DNA of 64,000 nt from Tengunoibacter tsumagoiensis (GTDB lineage: Bacteria > Chloroflexota > Ktedonobacteria > Ktedonobacterales > Ktedonobacteraceae): the NCBI RefSeq assembly GCF_003967535.1, contig NZ_BIFR01000001.1, forward strand, positions 611,493 to 675,492. Reading direction: 5' to 3'. This document shows, piece by piece, positions 1-8,090 of the stretch. The number at the start of each line of letters is the position of its first letter. The stretch's first letter is position 1. The position numbers and the translations under genes are program-made. The notes below the pieces were generated by a model. It was not told where the DNA came from. It ran no database searches and worked only from the letters and a program-made list of their open reading frames with translations.

Positions 1-695
1 TAGGCTCACACAGCGGAGTGGCAACTGTGGAAAGAGACAAGCTACTTTCCCTACTTGACATTGCATAATATGTTTTTTGTGCATGAGATAGAATGTCAAG
101 TAGGGCAGGTCGCTTGTCTCCTGCCAAAACGTCCCATTCCACTCTGGTAGCCCATCCATAGCTTCTGTTCCCATGTTCTGTTTCACGTTGAACCATGGAG
201 GGGCGAACAGAGCGGAGTGGGACCTGTGGAAAGAGACAAGCTACTTTACCTACTTGACATTGTTTTATATGCAAAATAGATCATGACATTACAAGACAAG
301 TAGGGCAGGTCGCTTGTCTCCTGCCGAAACGTGCCACTCCACTCTGGTCGCCCATCTATAGCTTCTGTTCCCGTTTCCTGTTTTCCCACTGAGCTATGGA
401 TGGGCTCACACAGCGGAGTGGCAACTGTGGAAAGAGACAAGCTACTTTCCCTACTTGACATTGCATAATATGTTTTTTGTGCATGAGATAGAATGTCAAG
501 TAGGGCAGGTCGCTTGTCTCCTGCCAAAACGTCCCATTCCACTCTGGTAGCCCATCCATAGCTTCTATTCCCATGTTCTGTTTCCCATTGAACTATGGAG
601 GGGCCCACACAGCGGAGTGGGACCTGTGGAAAGAGACAAGCTACTTTCCCTACTTTACATTGTTTTATATCTGAAATAGAGCATGATATCACAAG
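1..695. repeat. Tandem array 1 of ~200 bp long-palindromic repeat units
   Basis: Three and a half units are visible: 1-199 (the window starts inside or at this unit), 200-399, 400-599 and 600-695 (truncated). Each unit has a left arm (AGCGGAGTGG, then GTGGAAAGAGACAAGC and CTACTT), an AT-rich centre, and a right arm (CAAGTAGGGCAGGTCGCTTG, then a CCACTCC-like block) that is an imperfect reverse complement of the left. A linker containing TTTCACGTTGAACC follows. Units 1 and 3 are nearly identical and exactly 400 bp apart, and units 2 and 4 also align at a 400 bp offset, so the array is a dimer repeat. Unit 4 loses its right arm near 695. A further short copy of the left-arm core lies near 720-733. 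No protein reading frame in the array looks genuine. This is not a CRISPR: the unit is too long and there are no unique spacers. Confidence 0.93.
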
Positions 696-855
696 ACAAT
701 CAATCATTGTGGAGATGGACCTGTGGAAAGAGATCCCTCTCTGTCATCATATATTGATTGCTTCCTTCATATTGCTTATCACAAGAATAGATATTATACT
801 TTATCTATATACTCAAAGAATTTTGCAAAGAATTTTGCACGTTACATCATAAAAA

Positions 856-2025
856 GTGAGAACGATGGCAGACCTCATCCGCCCTATTGTGCTAACCGAT
901 CCACACACTGTAAGCTTTCTTCCTCATGTCCACAAACTGAATCTGGCTGGTAGCCGGACCCTGACTGATCTATCTCCTCTTCGTACGCTTTCTGAATTAA
1001 CTGAGATCAATTTGTCAGGGTGCAGACAGATGGCAGATCTGACGGCACTGACTGAATTGCAGCAGATCACAACGCTCATTCTGAAGGGCTGCATAAACCT
1101 GACTGATCTTTCGCCTCTCAGTCAGCTCACAAAACTGACCACGCTCGATCTCACCAATTGTCGGTCGCTCACAGATCTCACCCCTCTAACTTCTCTTCAA
1201 CAACTGACCCGACTGAATCTTGCTGGCTGTACACACATTACATCGCTCGCACCGCTGGCCCAACTCCCCATGCTTCAGGTGCTCAATATCTCCAACAGTC
1301 AGCTCAAGCGGAAACTTGAACCAGTTAATCAGATGGTCGAGATCAGAGGTATGCTCCCACGAGTCTTGAAAAGGTTGCCCATTCCGCTTCGTCGCCAGTT
1401 GAGTGTCCAGATGATGAAGTCACAACCATTCGCTGAATGTCTGGAGGCACTTTTTCAACGCTGGCCCAGGCGTTGTGATCACATGCTACAGAGCAGGCTA
1501 CAAAGTCTTTCGGTGGCAGAGCGTACGCTGGCGGAAGAGGCTCTCTATACCTTATTTCTGTGGGGAAATAAAGAATATCATCTTTTGCTGGCTCTGGGTG
1601 CCTTGCAATCTACCCGGACGATCGAGGCCTTAAAGAGTAGCTTACTGCATGGGCCAACAAAGGGAAGTTTTTTTGTCGTGGCAATCGTCCTGTGGCAACT
1701 CGAACGCTATCCCCTGACGTTGACGGCGCTGTGCAAAGGGGCCAGCCAATGGGATGATCTCGCAGAAAGAATTGAAGCGGTAAAAGCGCTTAAGTATTTT
1801 GCTGACCCTCAGGCGATAGAGACATTACAGATGCTCCTCTATGATGAGCATACACAGCTCCGCTATGAGGCCCTTCTCTCACTGGCTCATCTAACTGGAG
1901 TCCAGGTTGTCTATTACTCAAGCCTGCTGAAAGGTATTAAGGATAGTGAGCCAGTCCGCTGGCTGCCAGCGGCCAATAACTGGCTGCATATCCTTAATGC
2001 GTCAAAAAGTCCCCATGAGATCTGA
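856..2025 (+). CDS. Leucine-rich-repeat protein with C-terminal HEAT-like region
   Basis: 389 aa. Residues ~25-150 hold about five LRRs of ~23 residues, with the core pattern LTxLxPLxxLxxLxxLxLxxC, as in bacterial internalin- or STAND-associated LRRs. Residues ~150-389 are predicted helical, and the last 80 residues read like HEAT repeats (for example RIEAVKALKYFADPQAIETL). There is no signal peptide and no NTPase domain, so it is probably a cytoplasmic protein-interaction module. Related LRR/HEAT blocks often form the C-terminus of NACHT/STAND proteins; here that part stands alone. The reading frame opens with GTG at 856, and ATG at 865, preceded by AGTGAG, is the better start. Repeat array 1 ends about 160 bp upstream, so the gene's 5' flank is array-derived. 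The next gene converges on it. Function unknown. Confidence 0.85.
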   Translation: MRTMADLIRPIVLTDPHTVSFLPHVHKLNLAGSRTLTDLSPLRTLSELTEINLSGCRQMADLTALTELQQITTLILKGCINLTDLSPLSQLTKLTTLDLTNCRSLTDLTPLTSLQQLTRLNLAGCTHITSLAPLAQLPMLQVLNISNSQLKRKLEPVNQMVEIRGMLPRVLKRLPIPLRRQLSVQMMKSQPFAECLEALFQRWPRRCDHMLQSRLQSLSVAERTLAEEALYTLFLWGNKEYHLLLALGALQSTRTIEALKSSLLHGPTKGSFFVVAIVLWQLERYPLTLTALCKGASQWDDLAERIEAVKALKYFADPQAIETLQMLLYDEHTQLRYEALLSLAHLTGVQVVYYSSLLKGIKDSEPVRWLPAANNWLHILNASKSPHEI

Positions 2026-2103
2026 TGGAGTTAACCCCATGGCCAGCTATGGTTTTCTCGATCCGCGATGGGTCAGGACTTTGGAGAGCCCCTATCGATC
2101 GGG

Positions 2104-4071
2104 CTAAAGGTTCTCGATCTCTACTGGCTCGATCTCGTCGGCGGGAGTAAAGTGAAAGACCCGCGAATAGAAGTAGAGCTCAGCTTCCATAGAACGTTTA
2201 ATATTTTTGCCCTGACGGAAACCATGCTGCTCGCCTTCAAAGGCCAGATAGGCAACGGGCAATTTCTTGGCACGCAGGGCGGCCACCATCGTTTCAGCCT
2301 GATTAGGCGGCACGACCTCGTCCTCCAGACCCTGGAAAAAGATGACTGGACAGGAGAGCTGATCAGTAAAGTTGATGGCCGAGCGTTGATAATAGATTTC
2401 CTTATACTCAGGGAAAGGTCCAACCAGACCATCAAGATAACGTGACTCAAACTTATGGGTATCCTTCAATAAGTTGAGATCACTGACACCAAAATGGCTT
2501 GCCCCAGCCCGAAAGATAGTGCGGAAAGTCAGTGCGCACAGCGTCGTATATCCACCCGCACTCGCACCCCGAATTGCCATCCGTTTACTATCCACAAGGC
2601 CCTGATTCACAAGATAGAGAGCTCCATTGGTGCAATCATCCACATCAACAATTCCCCATTGACCTTTTAGCCGCTCACGATAGGCACGACCATAACCAGA
2701 GCTACCGCCATAGTTAACATCCAGAACACCAAAACCCCGGCTCGTCCAATACTGCACATCCAGGACTAACGAAGTAGGGGAGGCACCGGTTGGGCCTCCA
2801 TGACTGATCACCAGCAAAGGGGGAAGTTCGCCCTCGGGAGCAGCAAATTCCGGATTCTGGGGGGCATAATAATATGCGTAGGCGGTCAAGCCACGCTCGG
2901 TCGGAAACTCAATCGGTTGGGCCTCGGAGATATAAGCCCGGTCAAAGGTCAGAGGGAACGATCGACGCAGGACCTCAAAGTGATGGGTCGCTGTATCGAT
3001 ACGTACAAGTTCCTTGACGACCGTAGATGAGGCTGCCATCAACAGAATCTGTTGGGCATTCGCACGCACTTCGGTGATAGCAGTATAGGGAAGCTGGATT
3101 GAGGTCAATGAGCCCGTATCTGTCTCAACATCGGCCAGATGCGTCCCCTGAGCATCACTATACCGACAAATAATACGCTCTGCCGAGACAAACGCATAGC
3201 TGGACATATGAAAGAGCCATTGTGGAAAACCAAATTCGGCCTCCATCTGCACAAAAGGTTCAACATTTCCATCCCGGTAGCGGTAGAGATTCCACCAACC
3301 TGTACGATCAGAGACAAAATACAGCACCCCGTCAGGAGACCACTGGGGCTGAAAGATGGATTCCTGTGGGCCGCCCGCAATCTGCTGGCAGTCCTGCAAA
3401 GCTCCCTGCGCATCAAAATCGGCGCTCCATAGCTCACAGCCATCCCAGGGCATATTAGGATGATTCCAGGTTAACCAGGCCAGATGCTGTCCATCAGGAC
3501 TCAGGGCAGGGGAAGAATAAAAATCATTGCCCGCTTGCAGCGTGGTAATAACGTCATCTCCCTGTCCATCCAGTGCGATACTGACCAGGGTATTGATGGC
3601 CTCGCGCTCACTATCGCGATGGTCTTCACAAACACAGAGCAGTCGATTGCGCAGTGGATCAAAGACCAGGCTCGCATAGCGCAGCAGGGCAGGAGTCTCG
3701 GGCGTGATTGCCACGGGCTCCTCACCAGGAACCTGGCGATACAGTCGCTGATCGCTATAATTGGCAAAATAGAGTATCCCATTATGAACTGCGAAATCCC
3801 CACCCCCATACTCATGAACACGCGTACGCACATTGAAGCCATCCGGGGTCAGCGTTGCGATCGTACCATCAGGTGCACGATGCATAATCACATAGCGCCC
3901 TCCTTCTGATGGCCGCCCCTCTATCCAGTAGCTCTCTTCTCCCTCGACAGCCGTCATGGTAAGGCGAATAAAATCGGACACAATCAGGTCAGTGGTCACC
4001 GGCGAACGCCAGGCACCATAAGGGGCTATCTGTGGATGTGGTGTTGTCTGATCAGACGGTAAACTTAACAT
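2104..4071 (-). CDS. S9 family serine peptidase (prolyl oligopeptidase / acylaminoacyl-peptidase type)
   Basis: 655 aa, the normal length for the family. The N-terminal ~370 residues form a beta-propeller with TolB/WD-like repeats (SPDGQHLAWLTW, SPDGVLYFVSDR). The C-terminal ~270 residues are the alpha/beta-hydrolase catalytic domain. Catalytic residues are visible: Ser504 in GASAGGY, Asp584 in GLEDEVVPP and His616 in GEQHGF, with the HGGPTG oxyanion loop near 424. It should hydrolyse short peptides or acylated amino acids in the cytoplasm, since no signal peptide is seen. The start ATG at 4071 has GAAAG about 6 bases upstream. It is convergent with the LRR gene (78 bp gap) and is not in an obvious operon. 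Substrate specificity cannot be read from the sequence. Confidence 0.95.
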   Translation of the reverse strand: MLSLPSDQTTPHPQIAPYGAWRSPVTTDLIVSDFIRLTMTAVEGEESYWIEGRPSEGGRYVIMHRAPDGTIATLTPDGFNVRTRVHEYGGGDFAVHNGILYFANYSDQRLYRQVPGEEPVAITPETPALLRYASLVFDPLRNRLLCVCEDHRDSEREAINTLVSIALDGQGDDVITTLQAGNDFYSSPALSPDGQHLAWLTWNHPNMPWDGCELWSADFDAQGALQDCQQIAGGPQESIFQPQWSPDGVLYFVSDRTGWWNLYRYRDGNVEPFVQMEAEFGFPQWLFHMSSYAFVSAERIICRYSDAQGTHLADVETDTGSLTSIQLPYTAITEVRANAQQILLMAASSTVVKELVRIDTATHHFEVLRRSFPLTFDRAYISEAQPIEFPTERGLTAYAYYYAPQNPEFAAPEGELPPLLVISHGGPTGASPTSLVLDVQYWTSRGFGVLDVNYGGSSGYGRAYRERLKGQWGIVDVDDCTNGALYLVNQGLVDSKRMAIRGASAGGYTTLCALTFRTIFRAGASHFGVSDLNLLKDTHKFESRYLDGLVGPFPEYKEIYYQRSAINFTDQLSCPVIFFQGLEDEVVPPNQAETMVAALRAKKLPVAYLAFEGEQHGFRQGKNIKRSMEAELYFYSRVFHFTPADEIEPVEIENL

Positions 4072-4360
4072 AGTATCTTTCTATTCCCTTTCCATATTGA
4101 GAGAAGAGAGTGAGCCTGCAACTCCGATAAAAGCCCTCATCACGTCCAAGAACAGAAGTGGATAATGGCAGTGTCTCTGGAGATCGGGCTGGCACCCTAT
4201 TGGATATCCTCCCAATTATATCACTCTCAGGCCTGACGCTCATGCCTCAAACAGGATGGGAGGAAGGCACAGCAATGAAGTTTCAGTCTACATAAAAAAG
4301 GGCTATTGATTGCGCGTATACTTTTAGTAGAGTCAGGTATATGAAAAGTGAGAATTGAAA

Positions 4361-4549
4361 ATGAGTTCAGATCAGCAGACACCTCCTCTAGAGAATAATG
4401 AGGAGCAAAAAAGCTTTTTATACCGTTTGCAAAGACGCTACTGGCTGATGATTACACCGCTCGATCCTGATTATCCAGGTGATGAAGAATTGGAGAAACA
4501 ATACTCCTTTGACCCACGTGATCCATTAGATGAGGCCCATAACTGCTAA
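4361..4549 (+). CDS. Small acidic hypothetical protein, 62 aa
   Basis: A short reading frame that starts at ATG 4361, with AAGTGAG about 10 bases upstream; an in-frame TTG at 4355 is the alternative. The product is acidic, with a basic patch (LYRLQRRYWLM) in the middle and a tail rich in Asp, Glu and Pro. There is no membrane segment and no domain I recognise. It stands alone between the divergent S9 peptidase and the alpha/beta hydrolase. The ribosome-binding context resembles that of the LRR gene, which supports its reality. Function unknown; it could be a small regulator or adaptor, but nothing in the sequence decides this. Confidence 0.55.
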   Translation: MSSDQQTPPLENNEEQKSFLYRLQRRYWLMITPLDPDYPGDEELEKQYSFDPRDPLDEAHNC

Positions 4550-4941
4550 CACCTGCATTTAAATGCTCAGACAAATGCACTCAATCGCGCTAAGCCCCCA
4601 CTGATGCGCGACGGAGATTTTTTTGCACGCATATCACATATACTATTAGCGTTGGTATTGGGTTTTCCAAATACTTCTCCATGGTAAGTTACAACAATTG
4701 ACAAGTTGATCATTGCCTATTATCCTTGTATGTGTACCATTTATTACCTGGCAAGGAGTAGCGTTTTGCCAATTACCTCACATGCCTGTTCCTCATCCTT
4801 ACTTCGTTGTACTCTTGCCCAGGTCTCCACTGTATGCTCTTCTGCTGCCATGCCGCAGTAGTTTTTGTGTATCACAACTCTTTTTAGTTCTTTCTTAAAC
4901 CATTATGAAGAAAAACTATCAAACAGGAAGGGAGTACAAAG
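4550..4941. other. Gene-free stretch before the alpha/beta hydrolase
   Basis: 392 bases with no convincing reading frame; the only open frame (4713-4898, plus strand) encodes a Cys/Pro/Leu-rich, low-complexity product without a ribosome-binding site. It presumably carries the hydrolase promoter, but I see no strong -35/-10 pair. The last 20 bases carry the ribosome-binding site AGGAAGGGAG for the gene at 4942. Confidence 0.6.
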
Positions 4942-5967
4942 ATGCTTGAGCCCCGTAGCTCTTTTGTTGCTACAGACGCCGTACGCTTACATTATCTGGA
5001 GTGGAATCCGGTAGCTTCATCCGTTGCTCAAGCGGAAGAACAATGGAAGCCTGATAATGTTGAAACACTCAGTGCTATAAATGAGCAGAGCAATGACAAT
5101 GATGCTGTTCCGCTGATCCTGTTACATGGATTGGGCGCAACTGCTGATACGTGGCGACTGGTGGCGAATCATCTTGGTCAGCAGCGCCAGGTATTTGCAT
5201 TTGACCTCCGTGGACATGGAGCTAGCGAACAGAGTGCAGATGGATATGATCTGATTACCGTAGCAGAGGATGTTATCTCTGGAATGGCGCGGCTGGGGCT
5301 GGGTCAGGTTGCGCTGGTGGGACATGGCTGGGGTGCCCGCGTAGCACTCGTCATTGCATCCCGGCATCAGGCTCTGATCAGCCATTTAATTCTGATTGAT
5401 TGTCCCCATGTCGAGCCTCGACATTGGCCAGGCATGACCCGGGAACGCTTCATTCGTGAGCAGATGGAGCCTGAGATCTATGTATCACGGGCGCGTTACC
5501 TTCAGGAGTGGCAAAATGAGTTAGATCCGATCTGGTCGCCCATGATTGAGGAGATCGTAATGACGTATGTTACGCTACTCTCTGATGGTCGGCTCGTTAA
5601 TCTGCTCCAGGCAGAGCATCAACGACAGATTCGCTCATCTTTATGGGACGATCGAGCTGTCTCTTATTATCCGCGGCTCCAATGCCCTGTCCTGTTAATC
5701 CCGGCAGCAAGCCAGCCAATCCCGGGTGAGGAGCCACCAGAACATCTTGAGCAGGCAGCTGAATTTTCAGCCGCAAAGGGACAGATGGCCGCACAGGTAG
5801 CTCGGGCCATCCCTCATTGTTCTGTCTATTGGATGGCGGAGACGGCTCATGATATCCAATTACAACGTCCTCAACTGCTCGCTGATATCATGCTCGCTTT
5901 TCTCCATCCCTTAAAAGAGACCTTTGCAGATGAGAGCCTTACATTTAATACCTTGTTTCTAAACTGA
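4942..5967 (+). CDS. Alpha/beta-hydrolase fold protein with a substituted nucleophile (likely non-hydrolytic)
   Basis: 341 aa. The fold is clear: oxyanion loop LLHGLGATADTWR (residues 60-72), FDLRGHGAS (87-94), nucleophile elbow near 126-131, and a late His in ETAHDIQLQRP. The elbow reads GHGWGAR. In epoxide hydrolases and haloacetate dehalogenases this motif is GHDWGAR with a nucleophilic Asp, and in esterases it is GHSxG. Here residue 129 is Gly (codon GGC), one base from Asp (GAC). The usual acid after strand 6 is also not evident (LLIPAASQP). The protein is therefore probably catalytically dead, perhaps a receptor or ligand binder of the kind seen elsewhere in this fold. Residues 25-55 are an unusual acidic insertion. 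A good ribosome-binding site lies upstream. The stop codon TGA is inside the first bases of repeat array 2, so the array sets the gene's 3' end. Confidence 0.88.
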   Translation: MLEPRSSFVATDAVRLHYLEWNPVASSVAQAEEQWKPDNVETLSAINEQSNDNDAVPLILLHGLGATADTWRLVANHLGQQRQVFAFDLRGHGASEQSADGYDLITVAEDVISGMARLGLGQVALVGHGWGARVALVIASRHQALISHLILIDCPHVEPRHWPGMTRERFIREQMEPEIYVSRARYLQEWQNELDPIWSPMIEEIVMTYVTLLSDGRLVNLLQAEHQRQIRSSLWDDRAVSYYPRLQCPVLLIPAASQPIPGEEPPEHLEQAAEFSAAKGQMAAQVARAIPHCSVYWMAETAHDIQLQRPQLLADIMLAFLHPLKETFADESLTFNTLFLN

Positions 5968-6836
5968 GCCATGGAGGGGCTCACACAGCGGGGTGGGAAC
6001 AGAGGAAAGAGACAAGCGACTTTACATTGGTTCATCTCCGAAATCGAGCAACATATCACAAGACAAGTAGGGCAGGTCGCTTGTCTCCTGCCTAAATTTC
6101 CCATTCACTATGGTAGCCCCTCCATAGCATCTGTTCCCCGTGTTCCGTTTCCCGTTTCACGTTGAGCCATGGCGGGGCTCACAGAGCGGAGTGGGAACAG
6201 TGGAAAGAGACAAGCGCTTTCCCTACTTTACATGCTCTATATATTTTTTCGAGTGTAATATAACATAACAAGTAGGGCGTCTCCTTCCGAATCGTGCCAC
6301 TCCGCTATGCCAGCCCCTCCATAACGTCCTTTCCCCATGTTCCATTTCACGTTGAGCCATGGTGGGGCTCACACAGCGGAGTGGGCAACAGTGGAAAGAG
6401 ACAAGCGCTTTCCCTACTTAAAGTTGTTTATCTCCGAAATCGAGCAAGATATGACAAGTAGGGCAGGTCGCTTGTCTCCTGCCTAAACGTCCAGCTCCAC
6501 CATGGTAGCCCCCCATTGCATCCCTTCCCATGTTCTGTTTCACGTTGAGTTATGGAGGGGCTCACACAGCGGAGGGGGACCAGTGGAAAGAGACAAGCGA
6601 CTTTCCCTACTTTACATTTTTTATACCTGAAATCGAGCAACATATCACAAGACAAGTAGGGCAGGTCGCTTGTCTCCTGCCTCAATTTCCCATTCCACTA
6701 TGGTAGCCCCTCCATAGCATCTGTTCTCCGTGTTCCGTTTCCCGTTGAGCCATGGCGGAGTGACCAGAGCGGAGTGGCAACTGTGGAAAGAGACGCCCTA
6801 CTTTACAGTGTTTTGTTCCTGAAATTGAGCACAATA
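5966..6836. repeat. Tandem array 2 of ~190-200 bp long-palindromic repeat units
   Basis: Same family as array 1. Units begin at 5966, 6164, 6354, 6547 and 6747 (lengths 198, 190, 193, 200 and a 90 bp half-unit). Outer arms pair CCATGGAGGGGCT with the reverse complement of GCCCCTCCATAG; inner arms pair AAAGAGACAAGCG with CGCTTGTCTCCTGCC. The loop contains CCGAAATCGAGCAA-like sequence. Linkers carry TTTCACGTTGAGCC. The array exactly fills the gap between two convergent genes: the hydrolase stop (5965-5967) is at its left edge and the antiporter stop (6837) touches its right edge, where the last unit is cut in half. Units differ by about 10-20%, so this array looks older or more diverged than array 1. 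Possible roles are a bidirectional terminator, a nucleoid-protein binding array, or a non-autonomous palindromic element. Confidence 0.93.
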
Positions 6837-7979
6837 TTACACAAATTGAGGATTAACAAATGTGCCTACCGCCAGAATAATATAAAAAGCCAGCAGGAGT
6901 AAGCCCTCAAGCCAGTTCGACTCACCATCTAAAGAGATAAGAGTATACAATCCCGCCAGGAGCGCAAACAGGGCGACCTCTAATAAGGAGAAATTGAGAT
7001 CCAATGGCACGCCGATGATCGTTCCGGCCAGTACCAATAATGGAGCGGCCAGGAGAGCAATCTGAATCGAAGAGCCCGCAGTAATAGCGAGAGAGATCTC
7101 TATCTGCCCATTAATGGCCGAGGTAACAGCAGAGCTATGTTCAGCCGCATTGCCAACAATGGGCAGGATAATCAGGCCCACAAAAAAAGGATTTAAGCCA
7201 ACTTGCCTGGTAAGAGGCTCAATTGTTCCCACCAGTACCTCGCTCAGTAGAGCGGTGATGACGGTGGCCACCGCCAACATCAGCAAGGGCAGCCAGAGGG
7301 TTGTTCGCCACAAGCGCATCAATAGATGTGAGGAAGTTCTCTCGGGAAGGTCTATCGGCAAGAGAGGCACCTGTTCAGGCTCCCTTAAGGGAGCTACAGG
7401 GGCTGCCCGCAGACCAAAAACCGAGTAGGCAATATAGGCTGTATAACAGAAGAGGAGCACAATCGAGATGCCAATGCTCACCTGATGCAGAGCGCTCCCT
7501 TGAATAACAGCGGTACCTGGACGCGAGCCCTCACCAACCGTTGCCAGCAGCGAAGGAATGGTCAGCCCAACAACCGCCAGGCCCAGCAGGGTCGCATACT
7601 CACTGGCAATGCGTGCGCTAAAGTTCTGCCTTCGATGCCGCCAACCTCCTAGAAACATCGACATCCCCAGGACAAGCAACACATTGCCAATAATCGAACC
7701 AGCAAGCGAAGCACGAACAACCTCCGGCTGATTCGCGGTCAGCGCCGCCAGGCCAATAATAATTTCAGCAGCATTCCCAAACGTTGCATTGAGCAGGCCA
7801 CCTATGTTATGTCCAAAATGTTCGGCCAGTGCCTCCGTAGCACTCCCAATCAAACCAGCCAATGGAATAAGACCCAATGCCGCCAACACAAAGATGGTCA
7901 CAGGCGATGCATGCAGTATCTCCGCTACAAACGTAGCAGGAACGGCCAGCAGAAGCGCAAGTAGCCAACGGTTTATCAC
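6837..7979 (-). CDS. Calcium/proton antiporter, CaCA superfamily (CAX type)
   Basis: 380 aa with about eleven hydrophobic segments, the typical size of a CAX/ChaA antiporter. Both alpha-repeat signatures are present: GNAAEIIIGLAAL in the first half and GNAAEHSSAV in the second; their acidic residues bind Ca2+ in known members. A soluble, charged loop (~residues 195-225, rich in Pro and Glu) separates the halves, as expected. It should export Ca2+ from the cytoplasm in exchange for protons. The start is GTG at 7979 with GGAAGG about 11 bases upstream. It ends exactly at the edge of repeat array 2 and is divergent from the histidine kinase at 8.1 kb, with roughly 100 bp for both promoters. Confidence 0.95.
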   Translation of the reverse strand: MINRWLLALLLAVPATFVAEILHASPVTIFVLAALGLIPLAGLIGSATEALAEHFGHNIGGLLNATFGNAAEIIIGLAALTANQPEVVRASLAGSIIGNVLLVLGMSMFLGGWRHRRQNFSARIASEYATLLGLAVVGLTIPSLLATVGEGSRPGTAVIQGSALHQVSIGISIVLLFCYTAYIAYSVFGLRAAPVAPLREPEQVPLLPIDLPERTSSHLLMRLWRTTLWLPLLMLAVATVITALLSEVLVGTIEPLTRQVGLNPFFVGLIILPIVGNAAEHSSAVTSAINGQIEISLAITAGSSIQIALLAAPLLVLAGTIIGVPLDLNFSLLEVALFALLAGLYTLISLDGESNWLEGLLLLAFYIILAVGTFVNPQFV

Positions 7980-8090
7980 TCTATAATGCCTTCCTTTTCT
8001 GAATAAACATACACGCGGTTGCGATCATCCCCTTTACAATGATATACTTCCCTGCATATTCTTTTGATACAGCGCTTTTCATCTGCTTTT

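Noticed and set aside
1..695. CRISPR array
   Set aside because: Units are ~200 bp, palindromic over their full length, and there are no 25-40 bp repeats with unique spacers nor cas genes.
246..707. Minus-strand protein frames inside array 1 (also 6428-6685 in array 2)
   Set aside because: They are translations of the repeat itself, interrupted and different in each unit, with no ribosome-binding site.
4713..4898. 61-residue plus-strand frame
   Set aside because: No ribosome-binding site and a low-complexity Pro/Leu/Cys composition; probably intergenic.
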